From CAYOOP01 sp964405685 (GTDB taxonomy: Bacteria; Pseudomonadota; Alphaproteobacteria; Rickettsiales; SXRF01): a DNA stretch of 64,000 nucleotides. A program made the position numbers and the translations under genes. Positions within the stretch are counted from its first letter, which is position 1. Every line of letters begins with the position of its first letter. Under the pieces are notes generated by a model. The model worked only from the letters and a program-made list of their open reading frames with translations, ran no database searches and was not told where the DNA came from. The stretch covers positions 146,344 through 210,343 of the forward strand of contig CAYOOP010000004.1 of the NCBI GenBank assembly GCA_964405685.1. Direction: 5' to 3'. This document shows, piece after piece, positions 34,203-43,572 of the stretch.

Positions 34203-37200
34203 GTTCAGAGCTCTGACCTTTATTCAACTTCGTATCTACCTTAACCACAGGTGACATTGGCGGTGCTTCGGGTGCGTTCTTTGGCGTCATCACCTGAAAC
34301 GCTTTCCCTTCAAAACCTTGCAGAGCGTCTGTAATTCTCGCTAAGAATTGTGCATCATAAGGCGCGCCAATCTTGGCTCTGATTTGTTCGATGTCTGTGG
34401 CATCAATCTTACCGTCACGGTTAAGATCGATTTTTGACAATCGTGCCAGGGCCTCTTCTTTCCTTTTAGGATCACCAAATTGGGCATCGTAGAAATCCGT
34501 ATTCACAATGCGATTGGCGAAACCGGAGACTTCTTCCTGAACAATCTTACCATCTTTGTTTGCGTCTAAACCCCAATCCGCCGGAGCCCAATTTACCGCT
34601 GTTTTCTGCCCCTGCACCGTCGTTTTGGTAGTCAGCTTCTTAGGCAGCGATACCTTTTTAACCGGAGCTTTTTCGTCTTCTTTAGCCGCAGTATCTTTCT
34701 TATCCTCAACCGGCTGCTGTTGCGCAGGCGGTTGAGCTTTTTTCTCTTCTTGTTTTACGGGTACTTCAGGCACCTGATTTTTAGAATTCTTTGCCACATT
34801 TTTGCGAATCTCATTTACCAGATCACCTATATGCATAGCATTTTCTGAGGTTTTAACTCCGTCGGCACGTGCGATCTTGAGATGCGCATCAAACACATGT
34901 GCATTGTCAGGTCGAATAGCCAGATACTCTTCCTTAGATAGGTACCCATCGCGATTTTTGTCTGCCAAGCGCATCTGCGCTTCCATGATTTTGATGCCTT
35001 CTTCAAATTCAGAATTCAATGCAGTTTGTTTGGTTTGATTAGGCTTTGTTTCGCCCGCACCTTTCTCTTGCACTTTCGTAGGCGTATCTGCCTTAGTGGT
35101 TTCCGTAGATGCACTAGGCGTATGCGCCGGTGCGGGCTCCGTCATCCCTTTGATCCAGTTGCCAATCGAAGGGGCTGCAAAAAATGCCACCGCACCTAAA
35201 ATACCCGCAAGCAGCAAGCCTTCCACACCGCCGCCGCCCAAGAGCAACCCACCCAGTATCGCCACACCGGTAGCAATCCACGGCAGATAATCTAGTGCTG
35301 CTTGGGTCGTGGTGCGTTCTTTTTGTTCAGCTGGAGGCGTCACACCTTGCAGATGACGGCCAAATGCGGCTGCCTGTTCATACTCATTTTTTGGCTTATC
35401 TTTTTTATTGGTTTTATCTTTGGCGGCTCCTTCTTTGCCTTTTTTAGCAAGATACTCATTATACCCACGCAAATTAGGGTTACCCTTCGCATCAAACGCT
35501 TCCTCATTTTTGCCGAAATAGTCAGACAAGTGCTCTAGATATTTCTCCTTACCTTTTTCAAGCAGCTTCTTTTCTTTGTCGTCTTTGCCCTTTGCAATCG
35601 CTGCCGCTGCATTGGCTTCAACCAATGGATGCAATTTCGCCATCCATTCATCTTTATTGCGCTCTTTCTGATCGGGTTGCACGGTCTTGTCTTCCTCTGC
35701 AGCAGGCGATGTCGATTGTGGTTCTTTTTTGTCTTCAGCTTTCGCTGCTGGAACTACAGGCACCCCAACTTTCGATTTTCTGCTACCAATACTCTGCGCT
35801 ACACCCGCTATCATCGTTCCCGTCGCGGTCAGACCAGGCGCAACTACTGCACCAATTTTCTGCAACGTAGAACCATCCACCGGCGGTTGCTTACCACCCG
35901 CAGGACCTGAATTTTTCGGAGCCGTAGGAGTAGAAGGTTTAAATGCTGGCGCTGGATTTTCCAATGGCGCTGGCCTTCCTAATGACACAGGAATGACTGG
36001 AATTTCCGCAGGCTTGCTCGGCGATTCCCCTTGCGCCACTTGCACCGGTTCTGGCAATGCAGGAGGAGGTGGAACAATCGGATCGGCCACTGCAATCTTC
36101 GCGGGCGCCAGCTCGATAGTAGGTGGAACAATGGCCGGCGTTGCTCTTTCGATCGCATCCGCAATCACGTTCACATCCTTAAACTTCAATTCCGGCACGG
36201 CTTTAGAAAAGGCCAGCTTTTTCTCATCCAGATACACATAAAATTGTTCATCCACGTTACGGACGCTCGCGAGGCCTTTCAGCTTCCCATTCAAAACATT
36301 GGCAACCTTCGCTGCTTCGTTGCTATCGGCAAATCCCTGGGTCAGACGGAATTCAGAACCCAAACGTTCGTAGTCTACGTCCGCACCTTTCAATAATTTT
36401 TCGATGTAGTACTCACGCTTGCCTGCAGTTGCCTGAATCTGGTTGAATTTAGCGACAAGCCTTTTCGCGTCATCGTCCACAAACTTGTCCATATCAATAA
36501 TGGTCAATGTGCGAGACTGGTCTCGCACCTCCGCGTTTTTAACATTGTACTCTTTACGAATAAAGTTTTCGCGAATATCCACCGCGTCGTGCAAATATTT
36601 CATGTCGTCTGCGCCAACATCATTAAAGATAATGTCAATGCGCTTGTGCCTCGCATCCACATTAATCTTCGCGTGATCTTTTAAACCCTCTTCCAGAAGA
36701 GCAATTCGCTCATCGCGCAGCTTAAGTGCCGCGCCTTCTTTTTTCTCGGCACGCACGCGTGCTTCATCTACCATAGTACCGACGGCAGCAATTTTCGCCC
36801 CATCAATAAAGTCAATTTCATTACCAGCTAATACAACCTCACCTGAAAAAGCCTTTGCAGGCAGAATGTCGTTTTTATTAAAGCCTCCCTTGCCTTCATT
36901 AAAAGCTCTAGCAATGTCTTCACTCGCGATATAATAGGGCACTTTTAACGTCACACCTGCCGCACCGGCCGTTACAGCATCGGCACCAAAAATTCTCTTC
37001 AAGCTAGAAACTTTAGTGTTGCGCACTTCAGCAACCCTATTTTTAGCTTCACTCTCGTGAGAGTCTTTAATAGCGTTTGCAAGATCACCCAATTTTGGCA
37101 GAGTTAAATTATCTAGATCGGGAAGAGTAACGCGATACTCGCTAAGGCCGGTAGTTTCAATATGGGATCTCCATTTATTGCCATACGCCAGACCTGCTAC

Positions 37201-37308
37201 TTTCTTAGCGGAGCCATAACTCACAAACTCGACCTGCGCACCACCGCTCTCGTTCTGGGTGACTTCGGCACCCTTACTTTGCAAATATTCAAATCCGGTC
37301 TTGGCCAT
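34195..37308 (-). CDS. Large protein with membrane segments and three EF-hand-like loops
   Basis: Not recognised as a known family. Start ATG at 37308 follows AAGGAG and gives 1037 residues. The first 400 residues are soluble and mixed alpha/beta. Residues about 430-520 are Pro/Ala-rich. A charged stretch (KDDKEKKLLEKGKEKYLEHL) precedes two hydrophobic segments (LPWIATGVAILGGLLLGGG and GLLLAGILGAVAFFAA, about 670-715). Three calcium-loop-like sequences follow: DKNRDGYLSKEE (about 780), DANKDGKIVQEE (about 912) and DLNRDGKIDATD (about 959). There is no N-terminal signal. It ends convergently with rdgB (8-nt overlap), and another large unknown gene lies upstream in the same direction. Confidence 0.75.
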   Translation of the reverse strand: MAKTGFEYLQSKGAEVTQNESGGAQVEFVSYGSAKKVAGLAYGNKWRSHIETTGLSEYRVTLPDLDNLTLPKLGDLANAIKDSHESEAKNRVAEVRNTKVSSLKRIFGADAVTAGAAGVTLKVPYYIASEDIARAFNEGKGGFNKNDILPAKAFSGEVVLAGNEIDFIDGAKIAAVGTMVDEARVRAEKKEGAALKLRDERIALLEEGLKDHAKINVDARHKRIDIIFNDVGADDMKYLHDAVDIRENFIRKEYNVKNAEVRDQSRTLTIIDMDKFVDDDAKRLVAKFNQIQATAGKREYYIEKLLKGADVDYERLGSEFRLTQGFADSNEAAKVANVLNGKLKGLASVRNVDEQFYVYLDEKKLAFSKAVPELKFKDVNVIADAIERATPAIVPPTIELAPAKIAVADPIVPPPPALPEPVQVAQGESPSKPAEIPVIPVSLGRPAPLENPAPAFKPSTPTAPKNSGPAGGKQPPVDGSTLQKIGAVVAPGLTATGTMIAGVAQSIGSRKSKVGVPVVPAAKAEDKKEPQSTSPAAEEDKTVQPDQKERNKDEWMAKLHPLVEANAAAAIAKGKDDKEKKLLEKGKEKYLEHLSDYFGKNEEAFDAKGNPNLRGYNEYLAKKGKEGAAKDKTNKKDKPKNEYEQAAAFGRHLQGVTPPAEQKERTTTQAALDYLPWIATGVAILGGLLLGGGGVEGLLLAGILGAVAFFAAPSIGNWIKGMTEPAPAHTPSASTETTKADTPTKVQEKGAGETKPNQTKQTALNSEFEEGIKIMEAQMRLADKNRDGYLSKEEYLAIRPDNAHVFDAHLKIARADGVKTSENAMHIGDLVNEIRKNVAKNSKNQVPEVPVKQEEKKAQPPAQQQPVEDKKDTAAKEDEKAPVKKVSLPKKLTTKTTVQGQKTAVNWAPADWGLDANKDGKIVQEEVSGFANRIVNTDFYDAQFGDPKRKEEALARLSKIDLNRDGKIDATDIEQIRAKIGAPYDAQFLARITDALQGFEGKAFQVMTPKNAPEAPPMSPVVKVDTKLNKGQSSELS

Positions 37309-37426
37309 AACCACTCTCCTTACGAGTGTTTTGTTTACGTATGGAACCATTATCCCATTCAATGGTATGGGAAACAAATGAAGATTCTATGACAATGATT
37401 ATGACAACGAACGGCAAATCAGTCAC

Positions 37427-38551
37427 TTAGGCCATGTCAGGGCCGTTTTTATCGTTTTTAGCCACCGTATTGGCAGGTATTTTCGGGGTTTGCAGAGGAG
37501 CATCAGGAAAAGATCCATCGGGTAGATCTTTCATTGACGTTTCAAAAAAGAGAGGAATAGGATTGGGCGGATTGCCATAAACCCGGATATTGGCAGGCCC
37601 AATCGGCCCGGGAGTATTGGGGTTAACCGGCCCCAAAGGCGAATAAAACGGTGCATAGACGCCCGGCAAAGCATTATCGTCACGAATATTCGGGGGTTTT
37701 CGAAACCGCAACCAATCGTACTTCGCATCCCTCACGGGTCCACGCGGAGGCAGAGTAACAGAACCAATCGCCCCCCTGGTATAGCTCTTCCAATCGCGTG
37801 AATTCATCCCCGGGAAATTATACACATCCTGATTCGGCACGCCGGTATGAATCTGACCGTTGTCAGCAAACGACGGCGAATGAACTCCCGGCATCGCATA
37901 CGCATTGCCCATAGGTCGGCGATGTTCTTTCGCATGAAGCTCTTTAGGCTTCGGTGCGTGCGTGCCTTCGGGAATCTCTGGCAGGGCGGGCCGTTCAGTA
38001 CCGTGCGCGGCGTCCGTTGCACGGTTCATCAGCAGTGAGCCAACAATCGCGCCAACAGCACCGGCAATCACTTTCCACATCGTCGAAAGCCCAAGCCAGT
38101 CCATGAGTTTATATCCAATACCACCGCCGACAACCGCACCAATGGCGCCATCGACTTGATAGCCACCACCCACGCTATAATTTTCATCTTTCCGATTGTA
38201 GAGCCCCGAGGTTGCCACCTCAAACACCGTCGGGCTCACCTCGCTACGAAACCGGCTGATCGCCGCACCAACCTTGGCTTGCACCTCCGGTGATTCTTGC
38301 TCAAATTTCACATCAAACTTGTGTTGCGCATCGCCCACCGTTTCATTGAGCCCACGCACTTTGTTGGGATTCGTATTATTAAGCTTGCTAACCGCCGCAC
38401 CAACCTGCGTCGCATAAAACTCATCAAACAGCTTCTTCTCATGGCTATCCAACTCAATGGCTTGCAACACTTCGCCATACGCGGCCCGAGCCTTATGCTC
38501 AAAAATGGCCGCACGATTATCCTTGTGACGTGTGTGACGACGATCCGCCAT
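37427..38551 (-). CDS. Uncharacterised protein with glycine-zipper membrane segment
   Basis: Unrecognised 374-residue protein. The ATG at 38551 is preceded by AAGGAG. A GTG two codons upstream is possible. The N-terminus is basic (RRHTRHKDNR), then helical. A Gly-rich hydrophobic stretch (GAIGAVVGGGIGYKL and VIAGAVGAIVGSLL, about 130-175) has a glycine-zipper look. The C-terminal half is rich in Pro, Asn and Gly without clear domain. It lies upstream of the large EF-hand-like gene with 118 nt between them, and the two may form one transcription unit. The similar build (soluble head, membrane hairpin, Pro-rich part) suggests they work together. Confidence 0.68.
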   Translation of the reverse strand: MADRRHTRHKDNRAAIFEHKARAAYGEVLQAIELDSHEKKLFDEFYATQVGAAVSKLNNTNPNKVRGLNETVGDAQHKFDVKFEQESPEVQAKVGAAISRFRSEVSPTVFEVATSGLYNRKDENYSVGGGYQVDGAIGAVVGGGIGYKLMDWLGLSTMWKVIAGAVGAIVGSLLMNRATDAAHGTERPALPEIPEGTHAPKPKELHAKEHRRPMGNAYAMPGVHSPSFADNGQIHTGVPNQDVYNFPGMNSRDWKSYTRGAIGSVTLPPRGPVRDAKYDWLRFRKPPNIRDDNALPGVYAPFYSPLGPVNPNTPGPIGPANIRVYGNPPNPIPLFFETSMKDLPDGSFPDAPLQTPKIPANTVAKNDKNGPDMA

Positions 38552-38626
38552 AGACACTCCTTCGACTCTAATTATGCCTCAAAACTAGGCAAACACCGAA
38601 TGAAGGTTTTGTGACAATTCAGTAAA

Positions 38627-38745
38627 TTCCCCCCCCCCCTGCAAGGGGGGGCTAGGAGGAGGACAGGCTTGCACAGTTGTTTATAAAAAACATTCAGCGA
38701 GCAAGCCAGCCCCCACCCTAACCCTCCCCCTGTGGGGGAGGGAAC
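38627..38745. repeat. GC-rich two-hairpin element downstream of dnaE
   Basis: Left part with ccccccccctgcaagggggg, a spacer with two complementary segments (caggcttgc and gcaagcc), and right part ccctccccctgtgggggagg. Similar in build to the rdgB and dnaE elements but with a different right half closer to the ccctctccc family. It fills the spacer between dnaE and the 374-aa gene. Confidence 0.75.
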
Positions 38746-38753
38746 TGAACACG

Positions 38754-41700
38754 TTACGCCTCCTCGACCGCCCTCACCCCGTCTAACATCTTGATCTTTT
38801 CCAAAGTTTGTGGAGTGAGCAGGTAGCGCCCCGGCAGCCGAACGGTCGCGTGTTCATTCGGTGCCAATTCCGCCGTCACTTCAATCGTTAACCCCTTATC
38901 CGACCCGCCATTGAGGAGTGGCTTAATATTGGCCATCACATCCGCCTTAGAAAGCGAGATCTTAAGCAGCGAGATACCCGACAATTTCGCCATTTCCTCT
39001 TCCAGATTGTAAAGATTGCGCACAATCAACCGCGGCCCTGACTCCTCTAATTTCCCGTCCGCGTCCATCAGCAGCAACGTGCCAGGTTCCAATTGCTCGC
39101 GGTTCGCAGTCAGCAATTTTTCATCAAACACCGACACCTCAAACACGCCCGTCTCATCCGACATTTGCACAAATGCAAACCGCCCGCGCTCGGAAGATTT
39201 GAATTTCCGCCCCGTGACAATCCCGCACAATTTCACAGATTTATATTTGTCACTCAGCTTATCCGCCAACTCCGCATACGCCACCACGCCCTTGCGTTTT
39301 AACTTCGCGCGGTAGGATTCAATCGGGTGCGAGCTCAAATAAAACCCAATCGCCTCAAACTCCACTGCGAGTTTTTCCAGCGACGTCCAATCCGGAGCGA
39401 GCTTCATATGCGGCACGCGCGTTGCTTCGCCGACGCTTGCAAACAAACTCACCTGGTTGCTCACTTTCTCATCCGCCAGCGTCGCGCCGTAGGAAAGAAT
39501 AATATCGAGGTTATCCATCAACTGCGCACGGCTCGCATGCAGCGCATCAAACGCGCCCGCCTTAATCAAAAATTCCAAATTGCGTTTGGAAAGCACTTGC
39601 GGCGGTACGCGCGCCATCAAATCAAAAATATCTTTGAACGGCCCATTTTTCTCACGCTCGGCCACCACCTCATGCATCGCCTGCGCACCCACGTTACGCA
39701 CCGCCGCCAGCGCATACCGAATGTCGCCACCTTCCACATCGAAGTTCACACCCGACTTGTTGATATCCGGCGGTAATAGCCGAATTCCATACCTCCCCGC
39801 CTCTTCACGCAACATGCCGAGTTTGTCGGTATTGCCCATGTCATACGCCATCGTCGCCGCGAAAAACTCCACCGTGTAATTCGCTTTAATGTACGCCGTC
39901 TGATACGCAATTAATGCATACGCCGCTGCGTGCGATTTGTTGAACCCATACTCCGCGAACTTCGCAATCAAATCGAAAATCCCCGCCGCCTCGCGCTTTT
40001 CTACACCGTTTTTCACAGCCTTTTCTACAAACACGCTGCGCTGTGCTTCCATTTCCGAGCGAATCTTTTTACCCATCGCGCGGCGCAACAAATCCGCTTC
40101 CCCGAGCGAATAGCCCGCCAGCACTTGCGCAATCTGCATCACTTGCTCTTGGTAAATAATAACGCCGAAGGTTTCCTTTAACACCGGCTCCAATTTCTCA
40201 TGCAGATAATTCGGCTGCTCGCTGCCGTGCTTCCGCGCAATATAGGTGGGGATGTTGTCCATCGGCCCCGGACGATAGAGCGATACGAGCGCGATCAAAT
40301 CTTCCAAACAGTCGGGCTTCAGCTTCTTCAGCGTATCGCGCATACCGGCGGACTCCATCTGAAACACGCCCATCGTCTCCCCGCGCGACAGCATCGCATA
40401 CGTCGGTAAATCGCCCTCCGGCAGTTTCAATAAATCCAGCTGCACATTTTTTTTCTTAACCAACGCACACGCCCGCTGCAACACACTGAGTGTTTTAAGC
40501 CCCAAAAAGTCGAACTTCACCAGCCCCGCGTTTTCCGCGTATTTCATCGAATATTGCACCACCAAAATATCCGATTTCGGATCACGATAGAGCGGCACCA
40601 GCGCCTTCAGCGGCCGATCTGCAATCACCACCCCCGCCGCGTGCGTCGACGCATGGCGATAAAGCCCCTCAAGCTGCAGCGAATACTCAATCAATTTCGC
40701 CACCGCCTCATCTTCATTCATCGCCGCTTTCAGCGCCGGCTCCACTTCAATCGCCTGCTGCAACGTCACGGGTGCCGCCGGATTATTCGGCACCAATTTA
40801 CAAATGCGATCCACCTGCCCATATGGCATCTGCATTACCCGCCCGACATCGCGCAACACCGCGCGCGCTTGCAATTTCCCGAACGTAATAATGTGTGCGA
40901 CGCGATCAAACCCATATTTTTTCTGCACATACGCAATCACCTCATCGCGCCGGTCCTGGCAGAAATCGACGTCAAAATCCGGCATCGACACACGCTCAGG
41001 ATTCAAAAACCGCTCAAACAGTAAGCCATAGCGCAGCGGATTCAAATCCGTAATTTCGAGCGCCCACGCCACCACCGAACCCGCGCCCGATCCGCGCCCA
41101 GGCCCCACGGGAATATTTTCGCGCTTACTCCAACGAATAAAATCCGAGACGATCAGGAAGTACCCCGGAAATTTCATCCGCGTAATCACACCAATCTCAA
41201 ACGCCAACCGCTCGCGGTAAACTTTCGCCGTTTCTTCCCTCTCCGCGTCACTCATCTCCGGCGTAAACACGTGCTCACGCAACCGCACTTCCAACCCTTC
41301 TTCTGCTTGAATGCGAAGCAAATCCGCTTCACTTAAGTTCCCCCCGCCTGCGGGGGGATTCAGGGGGGAATGGTTGGGCGACGAAGGTTCCCCCCCGAGC
41401 CCCCCCGCAAGCGGGGGGGACGAAACCGAAGCCACATCTGCAAAACTTGGTAACATCGGCTTGCGGGGCGTGAGCATCACGTTGATGCGTTTCGCAAAAT
41501 GAATCGTATTCGCAACCGACTGTGGCAGATCCGCAAACAACGCCACCATCTCCTCCGGTGTTTTGAGCCGATGTTCTGGCGTCAATTTCCGCCGCGTGTC
41601 GTCGCTCACATACGCACCATCAGCAATGCACAAAAACGCATCATGCGCGTCGTACTGGTCTTTCGAAATAAAATACGCGTCATTCGTCGCAATCACCGGC

Positions 41701-42296
41701 AGGTGGTTTTCATGCGCGCACGCAATCAACATCGGCTCCACCAGTTTTTCATCCGCCAACCCATGCCGCGAAATTTCGACATACAGCCGATCGCCAAACC
41801 AATGCTTAAGCTTCTCCACAAACGCCTGCGCTTTATGCGTTCGACCTCCCAGCAAATGCTTCGCAAGCGCTCCATGCACCCCGCCGGTTAGGGCCATCAG
41901 TCCATCCGTATAGCCCTCCAAATCGCTATACTTAAGCCGCGGCGCGGCATCATCCGCCGGCTCTAAATAGGCCTTACTTGCTAAATGCATAATATTTTCA
42001 ATGCCTTGCGCATCTTTCGCATAGAGCAACAACTGGTCCGCTTGCGGCCGCTGGGCTCCATTGCCCGCCTCGCGCCCCTCTTCTGAAAAACACATTGTTA
42101 TGCCGCAAATCGGCTGAATCCCTGCGCTGGCAGCCGCTTCCGCGAACTCGAGCGAGGCAAATAAATTGCCGCTATCGGCCAGCGCCACCGCCGGCATCTG
42201 GTACTTTCCGCACCATTTCACCACATCCTTCACGCCGATTGCGCCCTCAAGCAGGGAATAGGCCGAATGGACGCGTAAATGGATAAAAGGAGTCAT
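38754..42296 (-). CDS. dnaE: DNA polymerase III alpha subunit with in-frame repeat
   Basis: Replicative polymerase. The 1180 residues have an N-terminal PHP domain (PFIHLRVHSAYSLLEGAI), the catalytic palm with PDFDVDFCQDRRDEVI and GPGRGSGAGSVVAWAL. GVVIADRPLKALVPLY and the GVIIYQEQVMQIAQVLAGY thumb region follow, and a C-terminal OB fold. At about residues 292-319, between the PHP domain and palm, a palindromic GC element encodes SSPPLAGGLGGEPSSPNHSPLN. The frame continues cleanly into LSEADLLRIQAEEGLE. There is no frameshift, so the gene should be functional. It is transcribed away from the Flp pilins. Confidence 0.97.
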   Translation of the reverse strand: MTPFIHLRVHSAYSLLEGAIGVKDVVKWCGKYQMPAVALADSGNLFASLEFAEAAASAGIQPICGITMCFSEEGREAGNGAQRPQADQLLLYAKDAQGIENIMHLASKAYLEPADDAAPRLKYSDLEGYTDGLMALTGGVHGALAKHLLGGRTHKAQAFVEKLKHWFGDRLYVEISRHGLADEKLVEPMLIACAHENHLPVIATNDAYFISKDQYDAHDAFLCIADGAYVSDDTRRKLTPEHRLKTPEEMVALFADLPQSVANTIHFAKRINVMLTPRKPMLPSFADVASVSSPPLAGGLGGEPSSPNHSPLNPPAGGGNLSEADLLRIQAEEGLEVRLREHVFTPEMSDAEREETAKVYRERLAFEIGVITRMKFPGYFLIVSDFIRWSKRENIPVGPGRGSGAGSVVAWALEITDLNPLRYGLLFERFLNPERVSMPDFDVDFCQDRRDEVIAYVQKKYGFDRVAHIITFGKLQARAVLRDVGRVMQMPYGQVDRICKLVPNNPAAPVTLQQAIEVEPALKAAMNEDEAVAKLIEYSLQLEGLYRHASTHAAGVVIADRPLKALVPLYRDPKSDILVVQYSMKYAENAGLVKFDFLGLKTLSVLQRACALVKKKNVQLDLLKLPEGDLPTYAMLSRGETMGVFQMESAGMRDTLKKLKPDCLEDLIALVSLYRPGPMDNIPTYIARKHGSEQPNYLHEKLEPVLKETFGVIIYQEQVMQIAQVLAGYSLGEADLLRRAMGKKIRSEMEAQRSVFVEKAVKNGVEKREAAGIFDLIAKFAEYGFNKSHAAAYALIAYQTAYIKANYTVEFFAATMAYDMGNTDKLGMLREEAGRYGIRLLPPDINKSGVNFDVEGGDIRYALAAVRNVGAQAMHEVVAEREKNGPFKDIFDLMARVPPQVLSKRNLEFLIKAGAFDALHASRAQLMDNLDIILSYGATLADEKVSNQVSLFASVGEATRVPHMKLAPDWTSLEKLAVEFEAIGFYLSSHPIESYRAKLKRKGVVAYAELADKLSDKYKSVKLCGIVTGRKFKSSERGRFAFVQMSDETGVFEVSVFDEKLLTANREQLEPGTLLLMDADGKLEESGPRLIVRNLYNLEEEMAKLSGISLLKISLSKADVMANIKPLLNGGSDKGLTIEVTAELAPNEHATVRLPGRYLLTPQTLEKIKMLDGVRAVEEA
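41338..41420. repeat. Miniature two-hairpin element in frame inside dnaE
   Basis: On the minus strand the element runs ccccccccgcttgcggggg, ctcgggggggaacc, a 10-nt spacer, cattcccccctgaa, then ccccccgcaggcggggggaa. Its left end reads SPPLAGGLGGEP in dnaE and SPPLAGGYGGEP in rdgB, so the same frame is used at both sites. The position is a linker in DnaE. Confidence 0.88.
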
Positions 42297-42336
42297 GCCG
42301 CCATGGTAGAAGGGTCGCCCCCGTAATTCAAGGGGC

Positions 42337-42366
42337 TTGAATATATGGCATTGATATTGCTATATA
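42337..42366 (+). promoter_or_regulatory. Putative promoter of the Flp pilin genes
   Basis: TTGAAT at 42337-42342 and TATATA at 42361-42366 are 18 nt apart, about 100 nt before the first Flp pilin ATG. It lies in the 171-nt spacer after the divergent dnaE start. The long leader might allow post-transcriptional control. Weak evidence from consensus only. Confidence 0.45.
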
Positions 42367-42467
42367 GAACTACCAACAACATTTTTACTGGACATAATGA
42401 TTAACAAATGGTAAACATGTTGCAGCTGAGCTTCAGCGATTATTAATTTTTATAGAGAGTTTACTTT

Positions 42468-42632
42468 ATGACCACTATTACCCGCTTTTTAAAAGACGAA
42501 GAAGGCGCAACAGCCATTGAATACGGTCTGATTGCAGCACTGATCGCTGTTGTTATCATCCTCGCCGTACGCGGCGTGGGCAAAAGCCTCAACAACACCT
42601 TCACCAACGTCAACACCAACCTCGCGCGCTAA
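42468..42632 (+). CDS. Flp/Fap-type pilin, copy 1
   Basis: Major subunit of Tad-type pili. The 54-residue product has the class IVb prepilin pattern: RFLKDEEGATAIEYGLIAALIAVVIILAV with cleavage after the Gly and the conserved EY pair (glutamate at +5, tyrosine at +6). The C-terminal is Asn/Thr-rich. It is preceded by an AT-rich leader and followed by a terminator, then by a second copy. No tad/cpa assembly genes are nearby. Confidence 0.9.
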   Translation: MTTITRFLKDEEGATAIEYGLIAALIAVVIILAVRGVGKSLNNTFTNVNTNLAR

Positions 42633-42647
42633 CGCGTGTGGGGATCA

Positions 42648-42677
42648 AAAGCCGCGGGGGTCACCTCGCGGCTTTTT
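42648..42677 (+). terminator. Rho-independent terminator between the Flp pilin genes
   Basis: aagccgcg pairs with cgcggctt across a ten-nt loop, followed directly by a T-run. It would attenuate transcription into the second pilin and give excess of the first. Confidence 0.75.
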
Positions 42678-42698
42678 CATGTAACGCAAGGGGTTCAT

Positions 42699-42863
42699 AT
42701 GCAAATCATCGTTCGTTTTTTTTACGATGAGCGCGGTGCCACGGCCATTGAATACTCGACCATCGCCTTACTGATTGGCATGATCATCCTGATCGCCGTC
42801 AAAGGCATTGGCAAAAATTTGAACAACAACCTCACCAACGTCAACAACGGCATGGCGCGCTAG
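42699..42863 (+). CDS. Flp/Fap-type pilin, copy 2
   Basis: Paralogue of the preceding pilin. The ATG at 42699 follows AAGGGG at the right distance, and the longer frame to 42636 is unlikely. The 54 residues show RFFYDERGATAIEYSTIALLIGMIILIAV with the Gly/Ala cleavage site and EY pair, then GIGKNLNNNLTNVN nearly as in copy 1. A glutamate in the mature helix is conserved. The two genes differ mainly in the helix, so the second may be a minor subunit expressed at a lower level because of the terminator before it. Confidence 0.88.
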   Translation: MQIIVRFFYDERGATAIEYSTIALLIGMIILIAVKGIGKNLNNNLTNVNNGMAR

Positions 42864-42873
42864 CGGGCTTTAT

Positions 42874-43572
42874 TTAAGCGACTTTAGAAGACCTGGATGT
42901 CTGACGGTTCACCAACATAGACTCAGCGAACTCTTGGGCTTCTTTGCTATAATTAGCATTGAAATAGACTTTATTTCCTTCTTGCCACACCGAGTTCGAG
43001 CCTTCGCCATTGGGGCCTTCGTCATCACAAGGGGCACCCGCTTCTTCGAATAAACGTACTATTTTCTCAGCTTCTGTCTCATCGTCACAGTGTTTCTCAA
43101 GAAGCCCGTCTTGCGCTTGCCAACCTGAAACGCACATATCTCGCAACATATCAAGGCACCCCATAACTTCATAAACGGGATACCCAGTCCCCAGGCGCTC
43201 TATTTTGATACCGTTTTCGGCTTCAATACCATCTTCAGCCTTGGCTTCATCAAGCGATTTCTGGTGATGTTCGCATACATAATACAGGGCCGCTTCATAC
43301 AAATTAAATGCACCTATATGCACATTAACGGCCGCTTTTCTTCTTCTGATATCCTCGCGAAGCTCCAATATTTGCTCGCGTATTTCTGCCTGCCTGTCCG
43401 CAGCGGCCTCACTTAACTCCTGCGTGAGTTGCTCAAAAAGGGGGATATTTTCCTCTACGATATCATCGCTGCGCGTTTCAAGGCTTGCACGCCGATCTTC
43501 CAGATCTTCATCGCTAAAAATGGCTTTGGCATATTGCTTAGCCAGCGCAAATCTATCGGTAAATGGCCTCAC
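42874..43572 (-). CDS. Uncharacterised coiled-coil protein downstream of pdhA
   Basis: Unrecognised protein of 232 residues. The likely start is the GTG overlapping the pdhA stop (GTGA). A GTG six codons upstream is also possible. It is very acidic and helical (FEQLTQELSEAAADRQAEIREQILELREDIRRRKAAV, probably coiled coil), with cysteines in CEHH, GCLDMLRDMC and HCDDE. No signal or membrane segment. The translational overlap means it is expressed with pdhA, where pdhB would usually be found. Its composition differs from pdhA, so it may have been acquired. Confidence 0.65.
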   Translation of the reverse strand: MRPFTDRFALAKQYAKAIFSDEDLEDRRASLETRSDDIVEENIPLFEQLTQELSEAAADRQAEIREQILELREDIRRRKAAVNVHIGAFNLYEAALYYVCEHHQKSLDEAKAEDGIEAENGIKIERLGTGYPVYEVMGCLDMLRDMCVSGWQAQDGLLEKHCDDETEAEKIVRLFEEAGAPCDDEGPNGEGSNSVWQEGNKVYFNANYSKEAQEFAESMLVNRQTSRSSKVA

